Shown here: positions 11,498 through 21,156 of the stretch, piece after piece
How positions within the stretch are numbered: position 1 is the first letter of the stretch
Layout: each line of letters opens with the position of its first letter
Assembly: GCA_029551145.1 (NCBI GenBank)
Contig: JAKPGA010000024.1
Coordinates: forward strand, 1-64,000
DNA: 64,000 bases
From: Thermotogota bacterium
GTDB taxonomy: Bacteria; Thermotogota; Thermotogae; Thermotogales; DSM-5069
Reading direction: 5' to 3'
Program-made: the position numbers and the translations under genes
Notes under the pieces: generated by a model
The model's database searches: none
Told to the model about the DNA's origin: nothing
What the model saw: only the letters and a program-made list of their open reading frames with translations

Positions 11498-12304
11498 TCA
11501 TAGCAATTTCGCGAGTTTCTCATACGATATCTGTGCTATTTGCTTTGAGTCGAGTTTCCAATATTCTTCATTGAAAAGCTCTACAGAAATCACACCACTA
11601 TAACCGATCTTTCTGAGTGTTTTGATGAAATCACTAAGCGGTAGTATACCATCTGTGGGCATGACTCTGTCTGAATCCTGAACTTGTCTTTTTTCGATCT
11701 TTGGAAGGTCATTGATGTGTACTATGAGTATAGTCGAGGGGTCTGTATTTTCCACGTCTTTGAGTGTTGATCCACCAGCAAAAAGATGACAAGTGTCGAT
11801 CACAAGGCCCACGTTCTTTCGACCCACACTTTCAACTATCTGTCTTGCGAGATTCAGATTGTTGACAGAGCAGTTCCTGAACCCGAGAAACTCAAAGGCA
11901 AGCTTGATCTCATAGTGGTCGGCTAATTTCGAGAATTCCTTCAAAGTTCCTACTGTTTCTTTCTTAATCTCTTCCTGTGATAGTTCTTGTTGAATAAAAC
12001 CTGGAACGACAATCAGAACCTTGGCACGTACATCCTGCGCCAGTGTACAGAGCATTTCACATTCTTCGAGTTTCTCCTTGAAATCTCTACTGAAAGTCGC
12101 TTGCTCAAGAGAATTGATAGAATAAGGTTCGATCCCATGTTTTACAAAGTTACTCAGTATATCTGCCATGCTGTGGTTTTTGAGGGCTTCAAACAACTTT
12201 GTCTTCCAAATCTCAAGTACATCAAATCCAGCTTCACTGGCTGAAACAATGTCACTGAGAAGGTCATATTTCATGGATGTGGCACCATTGAAACCTGTTA
12301 GCAT
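11498..12304 (-). CDS. Xylose-isomerase-like TIM barrel (sugar epimerase/isomerase)
   Basis: A 268-residue protein of the AP-endonuclease-2/sugar isomerase superfamily (IolE, IolI, hydroxypyruvate isomerase relatives). Candidate metal ligands appear in order along the barrel: Glu in LAFEFLG, Asp/His in VIDTCHLF, His in IVHINDLP and Glu in ISVELFNEEYW. Start ATG 12304 follows GGGGGTGGTGG. It is transcribed with the SDR downstream. It differs clearly from the IolO-like protein at 18448-19278, so it probably serves another substrate. Confidence 0.7.
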   Translation of the reverse strand: MLTGFNGATSMKYDLLSDIVSASEAGFDVLEIWKTKLFEALKNHSMADILSNFVKHGIEPYSINSLEQATFSRDFKEKLEECEMLCTLAQDVRAKVLIVVPGFIQQELSQEEIKKETVGTLKEFSKLADHYEIKLAFEFLGFRNCSVNNLNLARQIVESVGRKNVGLVIDTCHLFAGGSTLKDVENTDPSTILIVHINDLPKIEKRQVQDSDRVMPTDGILPLSDFIKTLRKIGYSGVISVELFNEEYWKLDSKQIAQISYEKLAKLL

Positions 12305-12414
12305 AAATCCACCACCCCCATATCCACTACTAGTGAAAGGCACTGATTTCTTAGAGCTAATATTATCACAAATCGGAAGGTCTTTCTAATATAATTTTAC
12401 TGGGAGGAAAAAAG

Positions 12415-13167
12415 ATGAGAATAGTCTTCCTTGGTACAGCTGCAGCTGTTTCGACCTCAAATAGAGATAACACATCTCTTCTTGTGGATGATTTTCTCAT
12501 AGACTGCCCTGGCAGTGCATTTGGAAAAATGAAAAAGATTGGTTATGATCCACTAAAACTCAAAGGTGTGATCATAACGCATGGGCATGTTGATCATATT
12601 TATGGATTACCTTCATTGATCGAGATGCTTCGACTTTCGGCAAGAAAAGAACCTCTGAAAATCTACGTGGGTGAGTATTTTCATGAACTGGTCAAGCTTC
12701 AGCTTGAAATACATGGCCTTCTGCATCAGGAAAATGGTTTTGAGATCAATCTAAAACCCGTGAGTTATGATAAGCAACTATTGATTGAAGATCAAAGGAT
12801 ATCAATTGAGGTCTTCCCTGTGAAACATTCTGTTCCTAACATTGGTTTGAAGATTAGATCTACTGAGTCAGTCGTTATCTATACCAGCGACACCGAATCT
12901 TGCGAAAATCTCATTGATGTTTTCTGCAAAGCGGATCTTCTGATACATGAATCGACATGTAGTTATCTTTATTCAAGGCGAGTTGAAGGACATATCTGTG
13001 CAGAAGATGCGGCAAGGCTCTCACAGTTATCAGATGTGAGGACGCTGTGTTTAGTTCATGTTGGTCCAGAGATAGATGGCAACGAGCAGAGGTTACTTGA
13101 AGAACTCAAAAAGTACTTTCTTGGGCAGATCTTTATTCCCAATGACTTTGATAGAATTATCATGTGA
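12415..13167 (+). CDS. Metallo-beta-lactamase-fold hydrolase (RNase Z-like)
   Basis: A 250-residue MBL-fold protein beginning MRIVFLGTAAAV, with the metal motif THGHVDH (His56, His58, Asp60, His61), a later VKHSVPN histidine, TSDTES aspartate and LVHVGPE histidine. This order matches the RNase Z/ElaC group, but such proteins also include phosphodiesterases and lactonases. TATAAT (12390-12395) and GGGAGG just before the ATG give a very short leader; no good -35 is seen. The MFS gene overlaps its end by translational context (RBS inside its last codons), hinting at a role in processing an imported compound. Confidence 0.7.
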   Translation: MRIVFLGTAAAVSTSNRDNTSLLVDDFLIDCPGSAFGKMKKIGYDPLKLKGVIITHGHVDHIYGLPSLIEMLRLSARKEPLKIYVGEYFHELVKLQLEIHGLLHQENGFEINLKPVSYDKQLLIEDQRISIEVFPVKHSVPNIGLKIRSTESVVIYTSDTESCENLIDVFCKADLLIHESTCSYLYSRRVEGHICAEDAARLSQLSDVRTLCLVHVGPEIDGNEQRLLEELKKYFLGQIFIPNDFDRIIM

Positions 13168-13178
13168 GGGGGAATTAT

Positions 13179-14438
13179 ATGACGAAATTCAGCTATTGGA
13201 AGGTCTTTCTCCTTGGATTTGGATTCTTTGGAATCAGTGTTTTATGGCCTTTGTACAATGCCTATGTTCCGATTTTTCTGAAAGATTTCTCACTTTCATC
13301 TTTCGTCATAGGTATTGTGATGACTATTGACAACATTTTTGCGATCATAATGCTTCCATACATCGGTACACTGAGTGATCAAACGCGCACAAGACTTGGT
13401 AGAAGAAGACCATACATCTTGATTGGAGCACCATTAGGAGCCTTGTTTTTCGCCTTGATACCACTGATGCGGAATTTACACTCTCTATTTCTGATGATGG
13501 CTGTTATAATCGTGATGAATTTCTCAATGGCACTTTTTCGTTCACCTGTAATAGCGCTAATGCCAGACATAACGCCTTCCAATTATAGAAGTCAGGCAAA
13601 CGAAATTGTCAATTTCATGGGTGGGTTCGGTGCATTGCTGGCATACTTCGCAGGCAAACCACTTTATGATGCAAATTACGCCTACCCATTCTTCGTGGGA
13701 GCTTTTCTGATGGTCTTTGCGAACATATTGGTTTGTGTATTTATAAAAGAACCACCAGAGTTTACAAAGTCGCAGGGCAGTACGAATGTCGTAGAAACAG
13801 TCAAGAATGGAAATAAAGAACTGATGAGTAATCTCAGAGATGTATTCCATTCAAAAGAAAAAAGCCTGTTGTTCATACTGCTGTCAATCCTGCTGTGGTT
13901 CATCGGCTTCAACGCACTTGAAACCTTTTTCACAAGCTACGCAAAGTTCTATTTAAACATACCTGAAAGCACGGGCGCACTGGTCCTCGGTGTCTTTTCG
14001 TTGACCTTCATGATCTTCTCTATTCCCGCTGGTTTGATAGGATCAAAGGTTGGCAGAAAGAAGACAATAAGTATCGGCCTTATTTTGCTCATAATATGCC
14101 TGTTAAGCATTGTCATCTTGTCAGCGTTCGTGCAGAATAAATCTTCCCTGTTGTCGATATTGTTCATACTTTTTGCCATAAGCGGTGTTGGCTGGGCATT
14201 GGTAAATGTCAACTCACTCCCGATGGTTGTGGACATGACCAGATCGGAGAAAGTAGGAGGATACACTGGACTGTATTACTTCTTCTCCATGGCAGCCAAT
14301 ATCTTTGCCCCACCGCTTGCCGGTATTTTTATAGACACGATAGGCTATCACTCACTGATGATATTTTCCATAGTTTTCGTATTTCTTTCATTTATCACCA
14401 TGAGATTTGTAAAGAAAGGTGAAGCTACACAGTCATAA
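13179..14438 (+). CDS. Major facilitator superfamily transporter (SLC45/GPH-like)
   Basis: A 419-residue inner-membrane carrier with about 12 hydrophobic segments and the loop 2-3 motif GTLSDQTRTRLGRRRPYILIG, a variant of the MFS signature seen in sucrose/disaccharide (SLC45) and glycoside-pentoside-hexuronide carriers; it is repeated more weakly as GSKVGRKK between helices 8 and 9. A sugar:cation symporter is the most likely role. ATG 13179 is chosen because GAGGGGGA precedes it by 6 nt. The upstream hydrolase ends 11 nt before this start. No terminator was found before the convergent ATPase gene. Confidence 0.75.
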   Translation: MTKFSYWKVFLLGFGFFGISVLWPLYNAYVPIFLKDFSLSSFVIGIVMTIDNIFAIIMLPYIGTLSDQTRTRLGRRRPYILIGAPLGALFFALIPLMRNLHSLFLMMAVIIVMNFSMALFRSPVIALMPDITPSNYRSQANEIVNFMGGFGALLAYFAGKPLYDANYAYPFFVGAFLMVFANILVCVFIKEPPEFTKSQGSTNVVETVKNGNKELMSNLRDVFHSKEKSLLFILLSILLWFIGFNALETFFTSYAKFYLNIPESTGALVLGVFSLTFMIFSIPAGLIGSKVGRKKTISIGLILLIICLLSIVILSAFVQNKSSLLSILFILFAISGVGWALVNVNSLPMVVDMTRSEKVGGYTGLYYFFSMAANIFAPPLAGIFIDTIGYHSLMIFSIVFVFLSFITMRFVKKGEATQS

Positions 14439-14525
14439 GTGTTTTTGATAAAACGATTCTCATGTGGTGAAAAAGTTGAAAGATATTATGGCATAGACCT
14501 TCAGCCCAGAATTGTGCGTTCTGTC

Positions 14526-15569
14526 TCATTGTTCGTATATGAAGAAATTGCCCTTGCGTGAGATTATCTGTACTTGTTCATTTACATTGTAGACTTCTTC
14601 ACTGTTTATAAACAGTACCTCGTCTACACCTTCTATCTTGATCTCGTAGCGATACTTGGACCCCAAATAGAGCTTCCCTATTATGGTACCCTCAAGTCTC
14701 AGATCTCCTTCAGCTATATCAAAGCGTTGTTGAATCGGGAGAACCTTTGTCTCTTCAGCCCTTATCACTACATATACTGTCTCCTTTTGAACTGGAAGTT
14801 TTAGATTACCAACTTCCACAAGCTTCTCACCAGCACATTTGACCTTCACTACGCTGTTGACCCCTATGAAGTCAGCTATAAACAGATCCACTGGATTTTT
14901 GTAAACTTCCTCAGGTGTACCGACTTGAAGCACCTTACCATTGTGCATAATTGCGATTTTGTCGGCGATACTCAGAGCTTCCTCTTGATCATGAGTAACA
15001 TATAAAGTTGGTATCTTCAATCTTTTCTGCAGGGCCTTCAACTCAAACCTTATTCTCATCCTGATCTTAGCATCGAGATTGGACAAAGGTTCATCGAGCA
15101 GTAGCACATCTGGCTGTATGACGATTGCCCTTGCCAAGGCAACACGTTGCTGTTGACCTCCAGACAGTTGACTTGGTTTCCTTTCAGCCAGAGATCTTAT
15201 GTCCAGAAAATCCAAAGCCCATTCTACTCTCTCTCTAATGGTGTTTTTGTCGTACTTTCTTATCTTCAGTCCATAAGCAACATTCTCGAAAACGGTCATG
15301 TGTGGCCATAGAGCATAGTTCTGAAAAAACATGGCTACGTTCCTTTTTTCCGGCGGCAAGTTTGTAACATCCTTGGATTTAATGAGAATCTTTCCAGAGT
15401 CTAACTCAACGAACCCCGCAATCGATCTCAAAAGTGTAGTCTTACCAGAACCACTTGGGCCAATCACCGCGAGTAACTGTGCATCCTCTATATACACATT
15501 CACATCGTCGAGCGCCTTTACTTGGCCATAGGACTTGCAAAGGTTTTGCGTCTGAAGAACAACCATCAT
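14526..15569 (-). CDS. ABC transporter ATPase (PotA/AfuC type), importer 1
   Basis: A 347-residue ATPase with Walker A GPSGSGKTTLL (about 38-48), LSGGQQQR signature, Walker B VLLLDEPLSNLDAK and a C-terminal TOBE domain. The family energises iron, polyamine, phosphonate or sugar-phosphate importers. Start at the double ATG 15566-15569 after GGGAGG; the gene is the last of the 16-gene minus operon and follows its two permeases and binding protein. It is distinct from the second PotA-like ATPase at 20062-21156. Confidence 0.82.
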   Translation of the reverse strand: MMVVLQTQNLCKSYGQVKALDDVNVYIEDAQLLAVIGPSGSGKTTLLRSIAGFVELDSGKILIKSKDVTNLPPEKRNVAMFFQNYALWPHMTVFENVAYGLKIRKYDKNTIRERVEWALDFLDIRSLAERKPSQLSGGQQQRVALARAIVIQPDVLLLDEPLSNLDAKIRMRIRFELKALQKRLKIPTLYVTHDQEEALSIADKIAIMHNGKVLQVGTPEEVYKNPVDLFIADFIGVNSVVKVKCAGEKLVEVGNLKLPVQKETVYVVIRAEETKVLPIQQRFDIAEGDLRLEGTIIGKLYLGSKYRYEIKIEGVDEVLFINSEEVYNVNEQVQIISRKGNFFIYEQ

Positions 15570-15570
15570 T

Positions 15571-16377
15571 TCAACCTCCCAAGCCGGCAATGTACTCTGC
15601 CTTGAGGAACCTCTCAATGAGCACCATGAAAATCAAAGACGGTATCACCAGTATTATTGCTATCACACTTGCGATCTGAAGATTGTAACCCATGCTCGAA
15701 GTATACATGAGGACCGGTGCTGTTTGTATAAATGGTGCGCCAATGAAAAATGCAGCTGTGAATTCACCCATGGACCACAGGAAAACGTAAATGGCTCCCG
15801 CTATGATACCAGGAATGGCAAGAGGGAATGTAACGGTCCAGAATGTCTTGAACCTGCTTGCTCCAAGATTCTGGGCAACATGCTCAAGTTCAACAGGGAT
15901 AGATTTAAAGGTGGCAGTTATTATCCATAAAGAGAATACCAATGAGGCCATCGTGTGTGCCAAAATGATGCCCCAGATATTTCCCCTAAGACCCATCCTG
16001 CCAAAGATGCTTGCGAGGTTAATGAAAACTGGCAATTGTGGAAAGGTTTGCGGCATCAAGAACAGTAAGAGAAGAACACGTTCGAAAGGTAATTTATACC
16101 TCGCAAAGCCGTACGCAGCCGGAATGGCAAGTGTGATAGAAAATACCACTGTCAGCAGTGCAATCGTCACGCTCAACATCAATGAGTTTAGGACTCTTCC
16201 CTGTCTGAAAACTTCGAGCCAATACCTCAATGTGAATTCCTGAGGTATCGGACTTGGCCAGTACCATACTCTTGCAAAACTCCATATGACAATCCCAACC
16301 AAGGGACCTATCATTATTAGAAGCATGAACACAACGAAAATTACTTTCAATGTAATTCGCCAGATGGAGAATCTCAT
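15571..16377 (-). CDS. ABC transporter permease (PotC type), importer 1
   Basis: A 268-residue inner-membrane permease with six predicted helices and the EAA loop EHVAQNLGASRFKTFW followed by VTFPLAIPGI, which docks the ATPase. It overlaps the preceding permease gene by 4 nt (ATGA). Together with the genes at 16374-17204, 17249-18403 and 14526-15569 it makes a complete importer of the spermidine/putrescine-Fe(III) superfamily; substrate unknown, but it lies inside an inositol-catabolic operon. Confidence 0.82.
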   Translation of the reverse strand: MRFSIWRITLKVIFVVFMLLIMIGPLVGIVIWSFARVWYWPSPIPQEFTLRYWLEVFRQGRVLNSLMLSVTIALLTVVFSITLAIPAAYGFARYKLPFERVLLLLFLMPQTFPQLPVFINLASIFGRMGLRGNIWGIILAHTMASLVFSLWIITATFKSIPVELEHVAQNLGASRFKTFWTVTFPLAIPGIIAGAIYVFLWSMGEFTAAFFIGAPFIQTAPVLMYTSSMGYNLQIASVIAIILVIPSLIFMVLIERFLKAEYIAGLGG

Positions 16378-17204
16378 CCCTTTATACCCCCTCGCTCAGC
16401 AGCCATGAATCTCAAATAGTAAACAGCAAGAACAATCACTATCAAATAAGAAATAACGCCGAGCGCGTTCGCAACTCCCCAGTCGTTGAAGAAATTGATC
16501 CTGAACATCATATCCACGGTTATCATATTGGGGGTATTGGGACCGATCATGACGAGGATGGTGAGACTGCTTATGGTCCTCACAAAGGTCAGTATCGCAG
16601 CGACCATAATCGATGGTTTGCACATTGGTATGATCACGGTGAAAACAATCTTGCCCTTTGAAGCCCCAAGGTTTCTCGCCGCTTCAATGTATGAACTATC
16701 AAGAGCCCTGAATGCTCCAAGAATTATCAATGCCGCATAAGGCGTCATAACCCACACAAAAGTCCACAGAAGGCCTATCCAACTTCTTGAGAAACCGGGT
16801 AGTTCTTCGACTTTGAGAATCCTTGTGAGAAGACTGTTCAATGTACCGTGTGGCGCCAGAAAAATTCTCATTGCGTGACCAACTATCAAGAATGGTATGA
16901 ACAAGGGTAGACGGTACATAATATCCAAAAATCTCCATTCTTTGAATCTCAAGTAACTCGCCAGAAGAATGCTCAAAACCAGCACAAATCCAACAGTGAC
17001 GGAGGTGATAACGACAGAATAGAGAATATCGCGCGAATATATGTCAAAGGCCTTCGCATAATTTGCCAAACTAAGGAACCCGTCTTTGATGAAACTCATC
17101 CAAATTGCACGAATCAGAGGATAAACATACAGGAGGGCCAAAATCAGAAAAGCAGGTAGGATCAGCAGAAAACCAACGATGCGATTTCTGACTTCCATCT
17201 TCAT
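16374..17204 (-). CDS. ABC transporter permease (PotB type), importer 1
   Basis: A 276-residue permease with six hydrophobic segments and the EAA loop IEAARNLGASKGKIVF (about 190-205). It pairs with the PotC-type permease that overlaps its end. Start ATG 17204; an ATG 6 nt downstream is equally plausible, and GAAGGT lies upstream. A 9-bp hairpin separates it from the binding-protein gene, which would lower its expression relative to the binding protein. Confidence 0.82.
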   Translation of the reverse strand: MKMEVRNRIVGFLLILPAFLILALLYVYPLIRAIWMSFIKDGFLSLANYAKAFDIYSRDILYSVVITSVTVGFVLVLSILLASYLRFKEWRFLDIMYRLPLFIPFLIVGHAMRIFLAPHGTLNSLLTRILKVEELPGFSRSWIGLLWTFVWVMTPYAALIILGAFRALDSSYIEAARNLGASKGKIVFTVIIPMCKPSIMVAAILTFVRTISSLTILVMIGPNTPNMITVDMMFRINFFNDWGVANALGVISYLIVIVLAVYYLRFMAAERGGIKG

Positions 17205-17222
17205 AGACCTTCACCCACAAGA

Positions 17223-17244
17223 GGCAGAGCCTAAAGGCTCTGCC
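17223..17244 (-). other. Intercistronic stem-loop after binding-protein gene 1
   Basis: Perfect 9-bp stem GGCAGAGCC/GGCTCTGCC with a 4-nt loop, 4 nt after the binding-protein stop codon and before the permease start. No T-run follows on the transcribed strand, so it is better read as an mRNA 3'-end stabiliser or partial attenuator than as a full terminator. Confidence 0.75.
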
Positions 17245-17248
17245 CAAC

Positions 17249-18403
17249 TCATTTTTCTACCCACTTTTCGTACGCTTCTTGCATATCTTGTTTGTATGGG
17301 AGCAAAGGCATGGGTTTGCCGTACTTGAGAAGATCTGCCTGTTTCACATCTTTGTAGATCTTTTCAAGGACATCTTTTGTCAGATAAGGTGTCACAAAAT
17401 CGTCACTGATGGCAGGATACCAATTGAATCTTTCAACAATGTACTTTGCTTGCATTTTCGGTGAGGAGACAAGTTCGACAAGTTTCAGAGCGTAGTCAGC
17501 GTTTGCTGCTTTTGTTGGTATTGCGAAGTGCATTGGTTGCCCAGGCATCCCAGGTGCCAATATGATAATTCTGATGTTTGGATCCATTCTTCCTTCGCGC
17601 ATCCAGGTGTAGAACATGTCCACCCAAACCGGTCCCATCCAGATCTCTCCACGGTTGAGTGCATCTAATGTTCCAGCATTTCCAGCAGTCATAGTTACAT
17701 ACTTATTGAATTCTTTGAGTTCTGCGTATATCTGTGGCCAATCTTCCTCATACTTTTTGTCGTATGGTCCGTTGATCAATATATCTGTATTCTTTGATTT
17801 GTAGTACACCCAACCAAAGACAAAAGAGACACCTGACATACCACCTTTAATACCGTTATAGCCGAATTTCCCAGGATTCTTCTTGACCCATTCAACCAAT
17901 TCGGCATATGACTTTGGTGGATCTTTGACAAATCTTGGGTTATATGCGATGGCGGTCTGACTGTGGAACATGGGCATCACGTAGCCATCTACATTGACAC
18001 CGAGCGCCATTTCGTCGGTGTTTCTTATGGCAAGCCTCTTTGCTGTTAGAAAATCTGTGTACTGCCGTATTAACCCTCTTTCGATAGCCCATACTGCCCC
18101 AGTCTCATGAATCACAACGAGATCAACAGCCCACTTGTCTTTTCCTGAGTCCTTCTCAAGCTGCAATTGCTGGATGATCTGTTGAGATCCCGCATCACCT
18201 GGACCGGTACCCACAACTTTGATCTTCACATTTGGATAGACCTTTTCAAACTCTGGAGCGATTTCATACTGGAAGAAATCAACCATGTTCTGATCTCCTG
18301 CAACCATCATTGTCAATGTTAGCTTAACGGGAATATCTTCTTGAGCAATGAGTAAACCCATTACCGCAACAGCGATCAAAAGAACTGTGAAAGCCCTCTT
18401 CAT
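17249..18403 (-). CDS. Solute-binding protein of ABC importer 1
   Basis: A 384-residue secreted binding protein with a signal peptide (MKRAFTVLLIAVAVMGLLI, cut near residue 22). The region LTLTMMVAGDQNMVDFF and KVYPNVKIKVVGTGPGD is that of family-1/periplasmic extracellular binding proteins, while its partners are PotBC-like. It would deliver an unknown solute, perhaps an inositol or hexuronate derivative, to the permeases at 15571-17204. ATG 18403 follows GGGGAGGTG by 5 nt. It is preceded in the operon by the IolO gene. Confidence 0.8.
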   Translation of the reverse strand: MKRAFTVLLIAVAVMGLLIAQEDIPVKLTLTMMVAGDQNMVDFFQYEIAPEFEKVYPNVKIKVVGTGPGDAGSQQIIQQLQLEKDSGKDKWAVDLVVIHETGAVWAIERGLIRQYTDFLTAKRLAIRNTDEMALGVNVDGYVMPMFHSQTAIAYNPRFVKDPPKSYAELVEWVKKNPGKFGYNGIKGGMSGVSFVFGWVYYKSKNTDILINGPYDKKYEEDWPQIYAELKEFNKYVTMTAGNAGTLDALNRGEIWMGPVWVDMFYTWMREGRMDPNIRIIILAPGMPGQPMHFAIPTKAANADYALKLVELVSSPKMQAKYIVERFNWYPAISDDFVTPYLTKDVLEKIYKDVKQADLLKYGKPMPLLPYKQDMQEAYEKWVEK

Positions 18404-18447
18404 AAAAACACCTCCCCTCGGATTGAAGATAGCGATCATTCGTCAAA

Positions 18448-19278
18448 TTATCTTTGAAAAACCTTAAATAGTCTTTGCAAAGTATCATAGGCTATCTTTG
18501 CTGCGTGCTCCGTACCATCTGGAAGTGGTAGGCATTCGACAGAGATGTATCCGTTGTATCCTATGTCATTGAGCACTCTGAAGGTAGATTCGAAATCGTA
18601 GTGACCTGTACCAGGAGCCCATCTATTACTATCTGCGATGTGAAAATGGTAGAGTCTATCAGCCACCAAACGAATGCTTCTTTGAATATCAGCTTCCTCT
18701 ATGTTCATGTGAAAGGTATCTGCCAATATACCGACGTTATTTCTATCGATGATTTGAACAACTCTGTAAGTCTGTTCAAGCGTGTTCAAAAAGTCTATCT
18801 CATACCTGTTCAATGGTTCAATCACCAGCGTTACATTTTTCGATGAAGCGTAATCGGCAATTACTCTCATTTGAGCAGAGAAAATCTCTGCTGCCTGCTC
18901 AAAGGTCCTTGTCTTTCTGCTGCCCCTTATAAATCCTATGATAACCTTGGCACCAAAAGTTGAAGCAAAGTCTATGTGGCACTTTAATCTGTCAGCCGTA
19001 CGATTCCTGACGCTTTCGTCTGGATCGATTAAATTCAACCCTTCAGATAAGAAAGCCTGACCAGTACCAACAGCCGCCACTTCTATACCAAGGTTAACAG
19101 CGACTTCTTTTATCTGGTTCCTATCTACCTTGTCTGGATCTCTAATGGCGATTTCAACGGCGTCATATCCAATCCTTTTTGCCATCTCAACACCTTTTAC
19201 AAGATCTCCCTTGAAAGCCAAAGAATTGAAGGCTGCGTCAGAAGTGCTTATGACAAGTGCTGTTTTCAACTCATTCAC
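18448..19278 (-). CDS. iolO: 5-keto-L-gluconate epimerase
   Basis: A TIM-barrel epimerase of the xylose-isomerase-like superfamily. The sequence VISTSDAAFNSLAFKGDL at the N-terminus, VIEPLNRYEIDFLNT, GILADTFHMNIEEAD, FHIADSNRWAPGTGHYDF and SVECLPLPDG closely match my recollection of T. maritima TM0416 (IolO), which converts 5-keto-L-gluconate to D-tagaturonate in the inositol route. Ligand residues Glu (VIEP), Asp/His (ADTFH), His (FHIAD) and Glu (SVECL) are all present. ATG 19278 overlaps the HAD gene by 8 nt; a TTG at 19269 has better spacing (8 nt) to GAGG and matches the family N-terminus, so translation may begin there. Confidence 0.85.
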   Translation of the reverse strand: MNELKTALVISTSDAAFNSLAFKGDLVKGVEMAKRIGYDAVEIAIRDPDKVDRNQIKEVAVNLGIEVAAVGTGQAFLSEGLNLIDPDESVRNRTADRLKCHIDFASTFGAKVIIGFIRGSRKTRTFEQAAEIFSAQMRVIADYASSKNVTLVIEPLNRYEIDFLNTLEQTYRVVQIIDRNNVGILADTFHMNIEEADIQRSIRLVADRLYHFHIADSNRWAPGTGHYDFESTFRVLNDIGYNGYISVECLPLPDGTEHAAKIAYDTLQRLFKVFQR

Positions 19279-20065
19279 CTCGCCTTAATAGCTCATAGAC
19301 CTTTTGAAGCGCTTCTTCACCTTTTCCTTCTACATACATCTTTGCAGATTTTCTGATTTCATCTTTTGCCTTCCCAACTGCTATTCCAAACCCAGCTACT
19401 CTTATCATTTGCAGGTCATTCATACTGTCTCCGAGAACGATCACTTCACTCAATGGTACTTTCAATATCCCGCACAATTCTTTCAGCGCACTGGCTTTGT
19501 TCACACCTTTTGGGAGTATCTCAAGCAGATCGTCTTCTGACTTGACAACATCTGCCTCTTCCAAGATCTCAGGTAACTCCATCTCCAATTTATCCAGATC
19601 ATAGGGTTGACCAGCGAAAACTATTTTGGTCACGTTCTGATCGACGAAATCAGAAAGATCTTCAACAGATCTATAGACTATCGCATCTCTAATGAAATAC
19701 GTGGACGCTTTGAGACAAACGTTGTACATATAAACCTCTTCGCTCACGAAGAATGCAACCGTCAAATCTCTTTGTCTCTTGGCCTTCTCAATTATTGTTT
19801 CTACAACCTTTCTGGAGAGGGCGTGTTCGGTTAAGTACTTTCCCTCAACAGGGTCGAAAATCCTCGCTCCGTTGAACAGTATAACGGGAATGGATATGTT
19901 CAGTCTTTCGATGTACTCCTTTGAGGCTGTAAGAGAACGTCCGGTAGCTACGGTGAAGAGCACAGACAGTTCCCGTAATTTATCAACCATCTCAACTGTT
20001 CTTGGTGAAATCGAATGATCGTCTTCTAACAAAGTGCCATCAAGGTCGGAAACGATCAACTTCAT
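19271..20065 (-). CDS. HAD hydrolase, Cof subfamily (sugar phosphatase)
   Basis: The 264-residue product has all four HAD motifs: DLDGTLL (7-13) with nucleophile and acid/base aspartates, TGR (40-42), the lysine of KGVNKASAL (about 190), and GDSMND (about 210-215). A type C2 cap lies between, as in Cof/YbiV sugar phosphatases. It overlaps both neighbours, the AfuC-like ATPase upstream and IolO downstream. Next to an AfuABC-like importer, whose known members take up hexose phosphates, it could dephosphorylate the imported compound; this link is inferred. Confidence 0.82.
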   Translation of the reverse strand: MKLIVSDLDGTLLEDDHSISPRTVEMVDKLRELSVLFTVATGRSLTASKEYIERLNISIPVILFNGARIFDPVEGKYLTEHALSRKVVETIIEKAKRQRDLTVAFFVSEEVYMYNVCLKASTYFIRDAIVYRSVEDLSDFVDQNVTKIVFAGQPYDLDKLEMELPEILEEADVVKSEDDLLEILPKGVNKASALKELCGILKVPLSEVIVLGDSMNDLQMIRVAGFGIAVGKAKDEIRKSAKMYVEGKGEEALQKVYELLRRGE

Positions 20066-21156
20066 TCATACTTCACCACCGAGAGAGTCGAGCGATCGAA
20101 ATGCAAGCCAACTACCTCGTTGTACTCTGGTAAACTCACAGATGCGGGGTTTTGAATCTCAACTGACATAACTCCGTAGTCTGTCTTGATCTCGAAAAAG
20201 GCACTGGCACCTGTGTAGACCTTGGTTATGACATTCCCCTGAACAATGCCATCCTGTGGTCTCACAAATCTTCCACCTTCAGGTCTTAGCACAAGGTAGA
20301 CCTTTTCACCGGTTTGAAATTGTGTTCCACTACGCATATCGACATCGATTACGACACCATTCGCAATCTTCACTTTGCAACTTTCTCTATCACAGTTCAG
20401 GACAACACACTCAAGGAAATTGGCTTTACCAATAAAACCTGCAACGAATTTGTTGGAAGGATATCTGTAGATCATTTGAGGAGGATCTTGCTGCATGATG
20501 ATACCGTCTTTCATGACGATAACCATATCCGATAGTGTCATCGCCTCAAGCTGATCATGCGTGACATAGATACTTGTTATGCCAAGATTTGATTGGATTT
20601 TCTTCAGTTCTATTCTCATTTGTTCTCTCAATTTAGCGTCGAGATTCGAAAGAGGTTCATCCAGAAGCAGAACCTTGGGCTCAACTACAAGTGCCCTTGC
20701 AAGTGCCACGCGTTGTTGCTGACCACCTGAAAGCTGACTTGGGTATCTTTTCTCAAGACCACTTAGACCGACTATCGAAAGCATCTGTACTACTTTCTCT
20801 TTGATCTCCGTAGAACTGAGTTTTCTATTCTTCAATCCATAGGCCACATTTTCAAAAACATTCATGTGTGGAAACAACGCATAACTTTGAAAAACCATAG
20901 CAGTTGGCCTCTTGTTTGGCGGTTGATCATTCACCACAACTCCATCTATCAAGACATCGCCACTTGTAGCTATTTCAAAACCACCTATGAGCCTCAAAGT
21001 TGTGGTTTTTCCACACCCTGATGGACCAAGCAAAGTCATCAACTGCCCATTCTTCACACCAAAACTTATGTTGTTAACAGCTTTTACAATCGAACCCGTG
21101 CTGGGATCCCTGAACTCCTTGACCAGATCGCGCACTTGAACATAATAATCTGTCAT
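20062..21156 (-). CDS. ABC transporter ATPase (AfuC/FbpC type), importer 2
   Basis: A 364-residue ATPase with Walker A GPSGCGKTTTL, LSGGQQQR, Walker B VLLLDEPLSNLDAKL and a C-terminal TOBE region. It overlaps the fused permease gene by 4 nt and the HAD gene by 4 nt. With the genes at 21153-22829 and 22874-23866 it forms an AfuABC/FbpABC-like importer; such systems take up ferric iron or, for AfuABC, hexose phosphates. Confidence 0.83.
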   Translation of the reverse strand: MTDYYVQVRDLVKEFRDPSTGSIVKAVNNISFGVKNGQLMTLLGPSGCGKTTTLRLIGGFEIATSGDVLIDGVVVNDQPPNKRPTAMVFQSYALFPHMNVFENVAYGLKNRKLSSTEIKEKVVQMLSIVGLSGLEKRYPSQLSGGQQQRVALARALVVEPKVLLLDEPLSNLDAKLREQMRIELKKIQSNLGITSIYVTHDQLEAMTLSDMVIVMKDGIIMQQDPPQMIYRYPSNKFVAGFIGKANFLECVVLNCDRESCKVKIANGVVIDVDMRSGTQFQTGEKVYLVLRPEGGRFVRPQDGIVQGNVITKVYTGASAFFEIKTDYGVMSVEIQNPASVSLPEYNEVVGLHFDRSTLSVVKYE